Part shown: positions 44,885-57,101 of the stretch, piece by piece
Numbering within the stretch: the stretch's first letter is position 1
Layout of the letters: every line of letters begins with the position of its first letter
DNA from: Puccinellia tenuiflora
Taxonomy: Eukaryota; Streptophyta; Magnoliopsida; Poales; Poaceae
Length of the DNA stretch: 64,000 bases
Direction of reading: 5' to 3'
Assembly: GCA_012064385.1 (NCBI GenBank)
Contig: QRDG01000140.1
Span: 1,219,707-1,283,706 of the forward strand
Notes under the pieces: model-generated
Databases searched by the model: none
Told to the model about the DNA's origin: nothing
The model's input: the letters and a program-made list of their open reading frames with translations, nothing else
Program-made: the position numbers and the translations under genes

Positions 44885-46043
44885 TATAGTTTCCTTTTTT
44901 CTTTTTGAAACTGGATCAAATAGCATAGTTAAGTGGGTGTAAATTAGTTTGAGCACATCGCTATTAGCTACAGCTTGCACGGATGCATGTCAGTTATCAT
45001 CCATAAGAAGTCCACAACTGTTAGAGCATCTCCACCGGGGGGTCGCAACAGGGCCCCAAAAGCTCCATTAGGGCCCCGGACAGAAAAACATGCCACACCG
45101 GGGGGTCGCAAAGCCTTTGTCCAGCCCAAAACCTGTCTGGCACCGCCAACAGGGCCTCCAAAGTTGGGGGCTGCCTTCGCGGTGCCGGACACTGTTCGGC
45201 CCGAGCCTCCGACAGATGTGGCCCGCCCGTCAGCCACACCAAACGACGCGTCGAGATCTGACCGCACGCGGCAGCGATGCAGGCGCCTCGTCGTTTCAGT
45301 GGCGAGTCGTCGCATTGTTGCACGGGCCGTCAGGCGGCGCATCGTTTCAGTGGCTAGTTGGGCAGCGCAGTGAACCATCGCCTCGTAGCAGCGCCGCAGA
45401 GGCCACGCGGGGGAATGCATGCCGTCTTGGCATTAATGGCGACGGCCGCTAGGCTCCTTCGCCCGGCTTTAAAAAGGCCACCACGGGGCCTCTCCTCACA
45501 CACACCACCACTGCACCGCTCCTCTCCCTCTCCGTCCACTCGCACAACAAGGATGCACCGCTGCGGACCAGGTTACCAGCCGACGGAGGAGGACCACGCG
45601 CACCGCCACCGCCTTGACGCGGCTTCGGTGGCGCGCTGCCAATGCCACAACGAGCAAAGCCGGATTCAGGGGATCCGGATTGCGGCGGCTCGAGCTGTTG
45701 CGCCGCCACCACCACCCCATCCTCCTCCTCCACCACCGTAGGCTGACGACCGTCTTTTGCTGACGGTCGAGGAGGCGCAGCAACTCATGCAGGACTACCT
45801 CTCGCTGCCTGCCGACTGTCGCCTGCCAGACAGCTGGCTGGTCAACCTGGACAACGTCCCGGTTGCGCCGCCCCTCACCGGTCAGGCGAGGCTGGACTAC
45901 ATCCGGGCGATGTGGGACTCGGACGCCGCCGGCGAAGTGACGGAGGAGGAGCGTAGCCACGTGCCTCTTTTCAACGCGGAGGTGCCATACTGGGATGTCA
46001 TCGTGCGAGCCGAGCACGCCTGCCGCCTCCACAGCTTCGCCAC

Positions 46044-48429
46044 TGTAACGCCCCAAGATCGGTACTATGCAGATTTTAGCGTTCCAGCCAAATCCGCATA
46101 ATAACGATCCTAAAGGACGCCCACCAGGCATAACGTGCACGTCGCAACACACACGTTATGCGGGTGGAATTGTGATAACATTACAACAGTTCTCGATGGA
46201 ACTCACAAAAGAACATATGTATACAACAACGACTCATAGAGTCAAGAACAAAGATACAATACGAAGATCCAAATAACAACGGAAGCGGGTAGCGTCCAGC
46301 TACGGACAAGAAACAAATTGGACTAAGAGTCCTGAAGATAAACGAAGGCACCATATCCCTGCCCAGGCCAAGCCGGAGGGATTCCCAAGCTAACATCGTC
46401 AGACTTCAAACCTGTTGGCTGCATTGGAATAGCAGCCCCGAAGGGGTCAGTACTAGTAGAAGTACTGGCAAGTAATACTCACAAGATATCAAAGCTGGAA
46501 TTCCGGGGAAACAGGGTTAGCGATTGAGGCGGCAAGCAGCACTAACAACTTATAGAGACACGCTACAAACATCCGTCTAACAGAGACAAGGTAAGAGAGC
46601 GCAAAAGGAACCAACTAAACTACTCTCCAAACAAACCCGCCCTAAAACGACTCCCTCGTATCCTCGGCCCACGAGGAAGAAGTCCGGGCACTCACACGGT
46701 AGGCAAGTTTTATGAGTTATTATTCAAGTAATCTATCTTACTAATCAAATTATAATTAATAGGAGTAAGTTGTCTATGATCTTTTTAGCCAGCGCATTTC
46801 ACCAAGTCGTCCATAACCGCGGACACGGCTTTTCGAAAAGATTTAACCCTGCAGGGATGCACCAATGAACCCACACGCATCGAAACACGCACGAAGGCGG
46901 CCGGCACAAACGAGAAACGGAGAACTTGGCGCATTTCCGGTGTCGGGGAAGATCTTGTCGGGTTCCGGTCTTCAGGCTTCACGGAGTCGTACACGGACGG
47001 AGACCTTGGCGTCGGGGAGGCTTCACGACGGGAACGGGGAACTCCGGTTCACGACGGGGAACGGAAACGGGAACTGCATCGGGAAACCATCGGGGAAGCT
47101 TCACAGCACGGAGACGGAACACGACGGAAACACGGAGGCACGGACAAAACGGAGGCCGCACGGGTACTGCCGTCGGGGAGCAGCATCGGGAATACGCCGG
47201 GGAACTGAATCGGTGAACACCGGGCTGCAGCACGCATCGGGGACACGGAGGCTGGAACACGGGACACACCCGTCGGACTCGGACATGCACCGGGGAAGCA
47301 CGAGAGCAACAACAGCCACGGCAGGAGGCCGGCCAGCAGCAGGCCACGAGCTGGGGGAGGAGGCCAGCACAGAGAACAGCAGCGTCGGTCGCGGGAGAGG
47401 CTGACGGAGGGGAGGCCGATGTCGGGCGGAGCAGGCCGGTCGGAGAAGCTCGGGGATGAGCTGGTGCGGGAGGAAGGGGAGCCGGGCCGGGCAAGGGAGG
47501 AGGAGGGCCGTCGGCCTAGAAAGGAGAAGAGGGCGGCCAGTCGGTGGAGGAAGCTGGGGTGGCCGGGAGGACGAGCGCGGGGCGGCCTCGGGTGGACGGG
47601 GAGATGCGGGTGCAGAGAGGTGGAAGGGAACGGTGGCGGGGAGGCTGGTCGGCGCGGTACGGCTGGTGGGAGAGCAGGAGGCGGCTCGGTTGTGCGGGGC
47701 AGCAGAGGAGGTCGACGGGGCCGGGGGAGAGGAGACGGGGTCGGGACTGGCCGGTGCGGAAAGCTACGAGGGAGCGAGGAGAGGGGCCAAGGACGTGGAC
47801 GTCGGGGTCGGCCGGGCTCGGGAGAGGACGCCGGCCGGAGGAGGTGCGGGGCGGGTGGCTGCGGTGGAGGGCTCGGGAGGCGAGCTGGAGGGGAAGGGGA
47901 AAATCGGGAGCTCGCGCGGAGGAAGAAGGCGTCGGGGAAGGAAGGAGCCAGGAGGAGGAAAAGAATAAAAGAAAAAGGGGAAAAGGAGAGGAGAGAGAGA
48001 AGGGCAGGGACCCGATTGCAAAAGAAAAGGACCCGAACTCGAGGTGGAAGGGCTTGTCCGCGAAAACGGAAAAAGAGGAGAGGGCGGCTGCAAGATACAG
48101 GGGGTGGGAAAAGAAGAAAGCCAGGGGAACTAGGACAAGGCCTAGGGTTTCAGGTTAGGTGGGCTTGGGCCGGATTTTGGGCTACTCTCTCGCAATTTCT
48201 CAAAACATTTATTTTTCTTTTGCAAATTTAATTTGGTAATTAATTTTAGAAAACGGAGACGGCTGTCTCGATAAAATATTTTCCGACAATTTTAGAAAAA
48301 TAAAAATAGGGTTTAATAAAAAATAATTTTTGTTGCCAAAAACATGCGATGCGATGATGCTGATGTCATGATGATGCAAAAACAAAAACAAGCAAAAATC
48401 TAATTTGGGAAAAAACCCTGGGCATTACA
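46044..48429 (-). repeat. 3' LTR (2386 bp, with a 1.27-kb internal deletion)
   Basis: Aligns with the 48875-52543 LTR at both ends. It lacks the segment corresponding to about 49720-50986. The junction at about 46887 lies in ACACGCACGA, where the longer LTR has ACAC at both deletion ends. Confidence 0.9.
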
Positions 48430-48874
48430 ACCGACACCACTAACAAGGGATCTCGCCCCGAGATCCACGCTACCGTCGGGGTGAAGAGGAGCAAGGTAAA
48501 CTATCGAATCTTCTCGCACCAAGTTGATCTTCTCGACACCACTAACAAGAGGTTCTTGCTCACGTCGATGACGATGACATTCCGTCGAGATTGCTTCCAA
48601 GATCGAACCTATTAGGTAAAAGACAAGAGATCGTCCAACCCACGTAGATGCTACGACTCAGAAGATAGATAAGAGAGAAGATTTAAAACATATAAGGTAA
48701 GAGGAGGAAAGAAGGTAGAGGTAAGGAATAAACAAGAGTTCCTATTGAGATATTTTCAAATAAGTTTTTAGTAAAATAGTTTTGACACTCTACAAACAAC
48801 GACCATTAGCTAGGGTATCCTACAGGCAGACTGGACCAACGGGGTATCGAAAAACCAGAGCTCTGATACCACTT
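48430..48874 (-). other. Internal domain of the LTR element, with primer binding site
   Basis: 445 bp without coding capacity. On the minus strand TGGTATCAGAGC (48871-48860), complementary to initiator tRNA-Met, sits 3 nt from the right LTR. The sequence GACACCACTAACAAG occurs twice (48433 and 48535). Confidence 0.85.
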
Positions 48875-51800
48875 TGTAACGCCCCAAGATCGGTACTATG
48901 CAGATTTTAGCGTTCCAGCCAAATCCGCATAATAACGATCCTAAAGGACGCCCACCAGGCATAACGTGCACGTCGCAACACACACGTTATGCGGGTGGAA
49001 TTGTGATAACATTACAACAGTTCTAGATGGAACTCACAAAAGAACATATGTATACAACAACGACTCATAGAGTCAAGAATAAAGATACAATACGAAGATC
49101 CAAATAACAACGGAAGCGGGTAGCGTCCAGCTACGGACAAGAAAAAAATTGGACTAAGAGTCCTGAAGATAAACGAAGGCACCATATCCCTGCCCAGGCC
49201 AAGCCGGAGGGATTCCCAAGCTAACGTCGTCAGACTTCAAACCTGTTGGCTGTATTGGAATAGCAGCCCCGAAGGGGTCAGTACTAGTAGAAGTATTGGC
49301 AAGTAATACTCACAAGATATCAAAGCTGGAATTCTGGGGAAACAGGGTTAGCGATTGAGGCGGCAAGCAGCACTAACAACTTATAGAGACACGCTACAAA
49401 CATTCGTCTAACAGAGACAAGGTAAGAGAGCGCAAAAGGAACCAACTAAACTACTCTCCAAACAAACCCGCCCTAAAACGACTCCCTCGTATCCTCGGCC
49501 CACGAGGAAGAAGTCCGGGCACTCACACGGTAGGCAAGTTTTATGAGTTATTATTCAATTAATCTATCTTACTAATCAAATTATAATTAATAGGTGTAAG
49601 TTGTCTATGATCTTTTTAGCCAGCGCATTTCACCAAGTCGTCCATAGCCGCGGACACGGCTTTTCGAAAAGATTTAACCCTGCAGGGATGCACCAATGAA
49701 CCCACACGCATCGAAACACTCGCTTAGAGGTGTACCGGTGGAGCATTCGACGCAATACTTCCCTTCAATACAAACAAGTCCAGGGAGCCACCTAGCTAGG
49801 ACTGATCCACCTTGAGAGTCCGACCGAAGCTTCGAGGTGGGCCTAACCGTTGCGTGAACGGCTTCGGGAGGGAACACTCATACGATTGCCCCTCCTTCCA
49901 CATGTGGTTAATGCACGGTCCGCAACATCTATCGAAACACCCGAACTACTTGTGGCATCTGGACAGGTTTGAGGATCCGGTAATAGATTGTGGGGAGGCC
50001 CATAGAACTCCCACATGTGGTTAGTGCGCTCAGTCTTGGATCAGCGGAAAAGAACTCGGGTCCTAGGCGACACTAGCAGAACAAATCACCACGATTGGCC
50101 TTCCGCCGGTGCCTTATCTTTATTAAGTTATTCCCATCGCAACAGAAAATAAAGATTACCATTTTAGTTGAGCCTAGCTATCATGTTAACAAGACTAGAC
50201 AAAAAGATAACATGACTGAAGCAAAGCACCTAAGCATGCACTATGACTCGCAAGGCTAACAAGATAAACAAACAACAGGTTAATAGGATGTGGGGGTGTG
50301 GCTATATCATGGTTGCAAGGTAAACATGCATATAGGATCGGACACAAGCATCGAGACATAAGGCTAGCAAGGAACAAAAGATAGGACGAGTAAGAGACAG
50401 AAGACAAGCAAAGATAGCAAGGGAGTATCACTTGCCTGCAATCCGGTAGAGGTAGTAGAACCTGTCGTTGCTCACATCAACTCATCGTCCTACCCGAAGA
50501 AGCAACGAACACTGGCAACGGAAAAGATGCATTTTACTACTACGGCAAAAGAAGCGGCATGTTGATGGCATGATGCATGACAAATTAACGGTTGTCCAAT
50601 TTTATTTCCTAACACATGGCAAAAGCATTTTAAATGGGATCGATACTCAATATAGATGCACCGGACAAACCCCATAATTAAATTGGTTTAATTCGACTAA
50701 ATGGATAAATGTGTGATGTTTAATTAATGATGCATGATTTTATAAGATATCGCATATATATGGCATATAGGGGTTTAGGGTTGGGGTCGCACATCGGAGT
50801 CGGGGATCTTCGAATTCGGAGCCACCGTCTTCGGATCGGAAAGGAAGTAGTCAAAGTAGTCGTCGTAGTCGAAGTAGTCGAGGTAGTCATTCCGTAGTCG
50901 ACGTCGTGGAAGCAGTCGTACTCGGGTCGTCGTCGTGGCGGACCTTGGCGTTCCGGGCTTCGGGGTCGACGGGGTTCCACGAACACACACGAAGGCGGCC
51001 GGCACAAACGAGAAACGGAGAACTTGGCGCATTTCCGGTGTCGGGGAAGATCTTGTCGGGTTCCGGTCTTCAGGCTTCACGGAGTCGTACACGGACGGAG
51101 ACCTTGGCGTCGGGGAGGCTTCACGACGGGAACGGGGAACTCCGGTTCACGACGGGAACGGCTTCACGACGGGGAACGGAAACGGGAACTGGATCGGGAA
51201 ACCATCGGGGAAGCTTCACGGCACGGAGACGGAACACGACGGAAACATGGAGGCACGGACAAAACGGAGGCCGCACGGGTACTGCCGTCGGGGAACAGCA
51301 TCGGGAATACGCCGGGGAACTGAATCGGTGAACACCGGGCTGCAACACGCATCGGGGACACGGAGGCTGGAACACGGGACACACCCGTCGGACTCGGACA
51401 TGCACCGGGGAAGCACGAGAGCAACAGCAGCCACGGCAGGAGGCCGGCCAGCAGCAGGCCGCGAGCTGGGGGAGGAGGCCAGCACAGAGAACAGCAGCGT
51501 CGGTCGCGGGAGAGGCTGACGGAGAGGAGGCCGACGTCGGGCGGAGCAGGCCGGTCGGAGAAGCTCGGGGATGAGCTGGTGCGGGAGGAAGGGGAGCCGG
51601 GCCGGGCAAGGGAGGAGGAGGGCCGTCGGCCTAGAGAGGAGAAGAGGGCGGCCGGTCGGTGGAGGAAGCTGGGGTGGCCGGGAGGACGAGCGCGGGGCGG
51701 CCTCGGGTGGACGGGGAGATGCGGGTGCAGAGAGGTGGAAGGGAACGGCGGCGGGGAGGCTGGTCGGCGCGGTACGGCCGGTGGGAGAGCAGGAGGCGGC

Positions 51801-52543
51801 TCGGTGGTGCGGGGTAGCAGAGGAGGTCGACGGGGCCGGGGGAGAGGAGACGGGGTCGGGACTGGCCGGTGCGGAAAGCTACGAGGGAGCGAGGAGAGGG
51901 GCCGAGGACGTGGACGTCGGGGTCGGCCGGGCTCGGGAGAGGACGCCGGCCGGAGGAGGTGCGGGGCGGGTGGCTGCGGTGGAGGGCTCGGGAGGCGAGC
52001 TGGAGGGGAAGGGGAAAATCGGGAGCTCGCGCGGAGGAAGAAGGCGTCGGGGAAGGAAGGAGCCAGGAGGAGGAAAAGAATAAAAGAAAAAGGGGAAAAG
52101 GAGAGGAGAGAGAGAAGGGCAGGGACCCGATTGCAAAAGAAAAGGACCCGAACTCGAGGTGGAAGGGCTTGTCCGTGAAAACGGAAAAAGAGGAGAGGGC
52201 GGCTGCAAGATGCAGGGGGTGGGAAAAGAAGAATGCCAGGGGAACTAGGGCAAGGCCTAGGGTTTCAGGTTAGGTGGGCTTGGGCCGGATTTTGGGCTAC
52301 TCTCTCGCAATTTCTCAAAACATTTATTTTTCTTTTGCAAATTTAATTTGGCAATTAATTTTAGAAAACGGAGACGGCTGTCTCGATAAAATATTTTCCG
52401 ACAATTTTAGAAAAATAAAAATAGGGTTTAATAAAAAATAATTTTTTTGCCAAAAACATGCGATGCGATGATGCTGATGTCATGATGATGCAAAAACAAA
52501 AACAAGCAAAAATCTAATTTGGGGAAAAACCCTGGGCATTACA
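48875..52543 (-). repeat. 5' LTR (3669 bp, full form)
   Basis: Full-length LTR. It includes a segment absent from the other copy (about 49720-50986) with a (GTAGTC)-type microsatellite at about 50845-50900, and a GC-rich part followed by an AT-rich end. Confidence 0.9.
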
Positions 52544-53258
52544 GCCACCACCAGCCGCACTGACAACGAGCCGCCCGAGCCGGTGCCCGTGGAGTCGTCC
52601 GACGAGGAGGAGGCAGCACCGCCTTCGAGCTGCGCCGGTCGTTAATATCGATAACGGCCAGACTGAGGGCTTTCAAGATTCTAGGCACGCAGTGGTTTCT
52701 CCACAAGCCGTGTCGGTCATTACTATCGACGTAGCCGAAGAACCCAACCCTCTTTGCCTAGAGATGCATTGTGATGAGCAGCTCAGCCGGTAAGTGAGCA
52801 GTGGCTCGATCAGTGCATCGGGAAAGCCTTGTAGTCTGGTTTTACTCCATGGCAGGCAAGGCCGGTGAGCTTGTCACATCGGCCATGGTTTGACACGTAG
52901 CGATCGTTGTCCAAAACGGCCACTTGGCCAAGGGGTGATCCCAAAGCTCCTGGCCGGCAGGGGTTAGGGTTAGGGCTTAGATCGCATGTATCCAAATTTA
53001 TATTTGAAATTGTATCGAAGTTTGTATTTGAATCATATCAAATTGTATCGAAGTTTGTATTTGAATCGAAAATTGTATCGAAAATTTTATATTTCAACGA
53101 AAAACTATGTTCAGTGTTCTATGTTCAGTGTTCGGCCGTTTAGAGGGTGTGGGAGGCGCAAAAAAAAAAATGCCGGACATGTGTCCGGCACCTCGTAATT
53201 GGGCCTCCAAACGGATGGTGCCGGACACAATTTAGACACCCCGGTGGAGATGCTCTTA

Positions 53259-54356
53259 ACTCCTACGTACATGTCGCAGCAGCTTTAAACCCACGGTGGC
53301 TTTCCTGGTTTGTGAATTTGCAGGAAGTCATACCAATCTTCCGGGTCCGAGGCCGGAACCCAAGTATCACTCACACTCAGTACCATCCTACCATGAGTCC
53401 AGGACTACTCCGGGTACGCACATGGCGAGCTAGCGCTATCTGAAATTAAGATATCGGTGGCCTTTCCCTCCCTGAAGTCAAGATTTTGTTTTCGAACTGC
53501 AGGAGCTTTGGTAAGGTCGCTCATCATCGAGGAGGAAGCGGCGCTTTATCGAAATCCTCCAGCTAAATGAGTCGTCTCATATCTTATGAAGCCAATCTCG
53601 ATGTACAGCGAGTTGTATACTACTGTATACAGTATACTACACTTGGGTCTTCGTCTCCAAGTGGGTAAGCAGTCCTATGCGTTGAATTGTTGATCGTCAC
53701 CAAAAGTGGAAGTTCGTTCCATTGTTGATTGTCACCGGAGCAGAGCTCGCATTGACTGAAGACTGGTAGAGAGTCCTCTCTCTCTTCACAATCATAGCTG
53801 TGGCAGCGATCTCTGCTGCACTCACACTCCTACAGATTATCTGGGCCTCTGAATCCTGACACGTCGATTCGCACAGAATCGTCCCCCCACCGGATCAGAA
53901 TTTTCAGATATCATCATAGCCGTAGGCTGAAGCATTGTCGACAGTGTCGACCGCAGTGGATCGCCATCCGAGTGACTCAGCCGATGCCACTGCTTTAGCA
54001 TCCTGTTTCCTTTTCCCTTTGGTAATGTCATGTCATTTGACAAAGTTAGCCAACCGTGCGTTTCTGTTTCACTTTCTTTGGTTACAATGCCTTTGCATCT
54101 CGTGGTGCATAATTCTGTCTTTACCTCAAACTGAAACCGAAAACAAACGACTACTTGAACAGAAATCCATTCTTTTCAGAAGAGAACAAAGTGAAGGGAT
54201 AAAACAGTTGAAAACAAGCTATATCATGCATGCAGATGCTTGATATGCAGCTCTACAAATCTGAAAGTACACCTGCCTGAGTTATTGAGATTATTACGGG
54301 ACACCTGGAAATTAAGTGCACATCGTCACATCTCAACGCGCCGTGTCCGATAAGAC
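53259..54356. other. Spacer downstream of the 54357 gene
   Basis: No gene recognised. Short frames on both strands lack protein-like composition. It may hold 3' UTR of the minus-strand gene that ends at 54357. Confidence 0.45.
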
Positions 54357-55181
54357 TCAATTAAGGTTCTTCTTGGCTAATGGTGACGCCGGTAAGCTCG
54401 TCGTGATCTTGTAGCTGTAAGCGCGGGCCGGACTCGCGGCGAGGAGGTTGCTGGTGCTGCTCCGCTTGCGCCACTTCCAGGAGTCGGCCGGCGTGCTGGG
54501 CAGCGGCGGCACGGCGGGGCGGCGGCACAACCCAAACGGCCACCCCTCGCAGTCACGGAAGCCCTCCCACGTGGCCGGCGGATAGTCCATGTCTGTCGAC
54601 GACGCCACGGTCGCCGCCCGGCTCGTGCTGCGCGTGAAGAAGCTCTTCACCGAGAAGAACGCCTCGCTCTGGACGTCGTCGTCGCTCGCCGCCTCCTCCT
54701 TCTCCTCCTCCTCCACGGCGACGACGACGCGCCTCTGGGGACTCGACACCTTCTCGAGAACGCTCCTGGGGTCGAGCGGAGTGAACGACCAGAGGAAAGT
54801 GCTCGACAGGGTCGGGGACTCCACGCTGCACCTCGACTCCTTCCTCTTCAGCTGCCGGTTCCTCATCTCGTTGAGTATCACCTGCACCACGAACGCAAGA
54901 ACACGTCCACGCCATGCTCAGTCTCATAAGCTTGGATGAAGAAGAACTTAGTAAATTAATCAGAGCAGTCGCCACTCGCCGCTTACTTGTTTGGTGTCGA
55001 GGGCGTCGTCGAGGCTGCCATCGTCGTCGCTTTCGTCGCCGGAGCTCCACCCGGCGCCGTGGAACCTCCCGACGCAGGGGACATGGCAGTGCGCGTAGGT
55101 CTCCCTGACGAGGCAGGAGAGGGACCTGCAGTGGTTCGTGGCCGGGAGCCTGGGGTGGTACTCGTGCGCCAAGCAAGGCAT
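54357..55181 (-). CDS. Conserved-looking plant protein of unknown function, two exons
   Basis: Exon 1 is 55181-54987 (65 residues, ATG at 55181) and exon 2 is 54881-54357; the intron is GTAAGC...GTGCAG and the frame is kept. The 239-residue product starts with a Cys/His-rich segment (MPCLAHEYHPRLPATNHCRS, LSCLVRE, HCHVPCVGRF). Then come an acidic stretch (GDESDDDGSLDDAL), a helix-like segment (VILNEMRNRQLKRKESR), another acidic run (EEEEKEEAASDDD), a Trp-rich WEGFRDCEGWPFGLC and a basic WKWRKR near the end. No transmembrane segment. I do not recognise a named family; the domain pattern suggests a nuclear or regulatory protein, but that is inference. No premature stop was seen. Confidence 0.75.
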
Positions 55182-56532
55182 CGCCGCTCCAGCTTCAACT
55201 GCAGGAAACGCTCACGCGATCGGCCGGTGATGGATGCGTTGCCTGTGATCGATCTCTGGCGAGCTGTGCGTATAAATGGGATCTTGCCGGCGAATGGGTT
55301 TTCGGGCGGCTGAGGAGGGAGGTGCCGATGTGGACGCGCATGACAGGTGCCCTGCAGCTTAAAGCAGAGGAGCGTAGCTCTCGATTGTATGTATGGGAGT
55401 CCGTACAGCTAGAGTTCACAATCCTTTGGGTTCAAGGCTAAGTAAGAAAATATTCGAGCTCGACAGTGTACTGGATATTGCGGCGTCGAGTTCCAATCCA
55501 GATGAGTACTGAATTACAACCACAAGTCCACAACTCCACAACTACCAGCTGCTTGTTGTTTAATCCACAGGAGGTTCCTTGATCCGAGGTACGAACCAGA
55601 CCGGTACTGCTTTTACGTCGGGTGAAACGTCGCCGTTGGATAAACCGGCCGCCTTGACCGCGTGTGGGTTTTCAGTTGCCGCGGCAGCGTCAGATCATGC
55701 GCTCGCCGGTGCAGTGCAGGACCCGTGGCGCCGATCGTGGCCGTAGTTCTCGCGCATCTCTTGAAGCAAACGCTACGATCGACCAACCATTCAACCAACC
55801 TTGCACCCAATTGATGCCAAGTGTGAGATCGAGCGGCCGAGGCAATACACGCGAGCGCCACCGCTGGTTCAGGTCATCGGCGACGTACGGTGATCAGCTG
55901 GTGAGGTCACCAAGCACCGAGAGCTATGCATTCAACTTCTCGCAGAAGATCGAATGCGGAAGATGATTCGGAAACAAAACAAAAGAACGTTCTCTTCAAA
56001 AGGATTAAAGGTAAAAAGATTTCTGTTGTTGCAAGAGAACATTGCTGGTGGTGGTTCGATGTAGCTTTCGGGAGCGCCGGGGGAATCAAAGATCGAGATG
56101 CGGCGATCTTTTCTTGCCATCCCGGTGTAGTAACAAGGATCCTTTTGTGCCGGTGGGAATGAGATCCCGAAAACGAAATGTGCTTGGCCGGGTTTGTGTA
56201 GCAGCTATCAGTAGCACCAAGGGGACGGATGAAGATTGTGTGACACCATGGTTGTCTTATTTTGTTGTTGCGGGGCGCAGCATGGTTGGCAAATGATATG
56301 CTCTTTGATCTGGACTTTACTTGTAACTTTTCATGCTACTACGCATCAACGATGAACTGTTTTGTAGGCGTACCCCTTCGTCAAGAAAGAAACGCACAGG
56401 TGATTAGGGATCCTCTGCCTCGCTCCTGTGGCCTTCGGGTCATGGAAGCGGGGTGGATCTCGGCTCCCGTTGGCGGGAGGGCTCCGTTCCCCTGGTTTTA
56501 GGGTTAAGGTTTGGTGGGGCGGCGCTCAGGTG
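55182..56532. other. Upstream region of the 54357 gene and spacer
   Basis: Promoter and 5' UTR of the minus-strand gene are expected at 55182-55500. The remainder shows no gene, transposon end or repeat that I can name. Confidence 0.45.
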
Positions 56533-56815
56533 CACTAGTAGAAAAACACCCTTTCGGACAGAGCCGAATTTGTATTCATCCCGGTTGACTGATAAACCGG
56601 GATCAATGCGAAGCATTAGTCCCGGTTCGAGCTGCCAGGCCCCGTGAGGCATTGGTCCCGGTTCAATTGGGGTTATTCGTCCCGGTTCGTGCTACGAACC
56701 GGGACCAAAGCTGTCGCGAGGCTTTGGTCCCGGTTCGTGCCACGAACCGGGACGAATGCCCGAGCTTTGGTCCCGGTTCGTGCCATGAACCGGGACGAAT
56801 GCCCCTCCCCTGCCT
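56533..56815. repeat. CACTA terminus and subterminal repeats
   Basis: CACTA end followed by at least four units of the type GGTCCCGGTTCGTGCCA(C/T)GAACCGGGAC, partly inverted, where the element's own DNA-binding protein is expected to bind in this family. Confidence 0.85.
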
Positions 56816-57101
56816 ATATACGTACGTAACCCCCGTCTTCTTCTCTACTGTGTTATTTTTTTGCTCGGATTGGTGGGAAGTGGGTGCTAGATTTTTTTTC
56901 CTTTGCCACGCACAAGATGTGTTCGATGAAATGCCCGAGCCACACTTAAGTTCACACAAAATGATATCCTCGACCGAGGTTAGCAACTTTATCCTTCTCA
57001 TCTATAATTGATACAGAAATATTGCATGTGTCGATGTACGGTGGTCATTTCAGTATTCAATATGTTATTCTAATTGTATTTGATAAACTTAATTATATGA
57101 T

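Larger units (their letters stand above)
46044..52543 (-). mobile_element. LTR element with very long LTRs and a 445-bp interior
   Basis: 6.5 kb, perfect 5-bp target duplication GCCAC (46039-46043 and 52544-52548). The LTRs start TGTAACGCC and end GGGCATTACA on the plus strand. The interior (48430-48874) has only a primer site and no protein. Orientation is minus. Such an architecture resembles a non-autonomous terminal-repeat element mobilised in trans. The many open frames in the GC-rich LTRs (about 46865-48230 and 50900-52270) recur in both LTRs and are not genes. Confidence 0.92.
45553..52643 (+). pseudogene. Harbinger-borne ORF, interrupted
   Basis: Starts with the ATG at 45553: MHRCGPGYQPTEEDHAHRHR, then a proline run that meets an in-frame TAG at 45739. 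The same frame then reads LTVEEAQQLMQDYLSLPADC, then ARLDYIRAMWDSDAAGEV and ending RLHSFAT at about 46043. There the LTR element is inserted. Past it (from 52549) the protein ends with an acidic SSDEEEAAPPSSCAGR and a stop. It is a family of unknown function that I associate with grass Harbinger elements. Confidence 0.6.
45024..53255. mobile_element. Non-autonomous PIF/Harbinger element, split by an LTR element
   Basis: Terminal inverted repeats GAGCATCTCCACCGGGG at 45024 and its complement ending at 53255, flanked by the 3-bp target duplication TTA (45021-45023, 53256-53258), the hallmark of PIF/Harbinger. Without the nested LTR element it is about 1.7 kb. It carries one broken ORF and no transposase. 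The right part has short tandem repeats (ATTGTATCGAAGTTTGTATT, about 53008-53070). Confidence 0.9.

Noticed and set aside
46865..48231. Long GC-rich open frames (up to 270 codons, both strands) in the LTRs at 46865-48231 and 50906-52273
   Set aside because: They recur in both LTR copies, have Gly/Arg/Glu-rich random composition in all frames, no recognisable domain, and result from GC-rich, stop-poor DNA.
52963..52978. GGTTAGGGTTAGGG resembling telomeric repeat (also near 100 and 7070)
   Set aside because: Only two units or fewer, within transposon or intergenic sequence, and not the plant TTTAGGG array.
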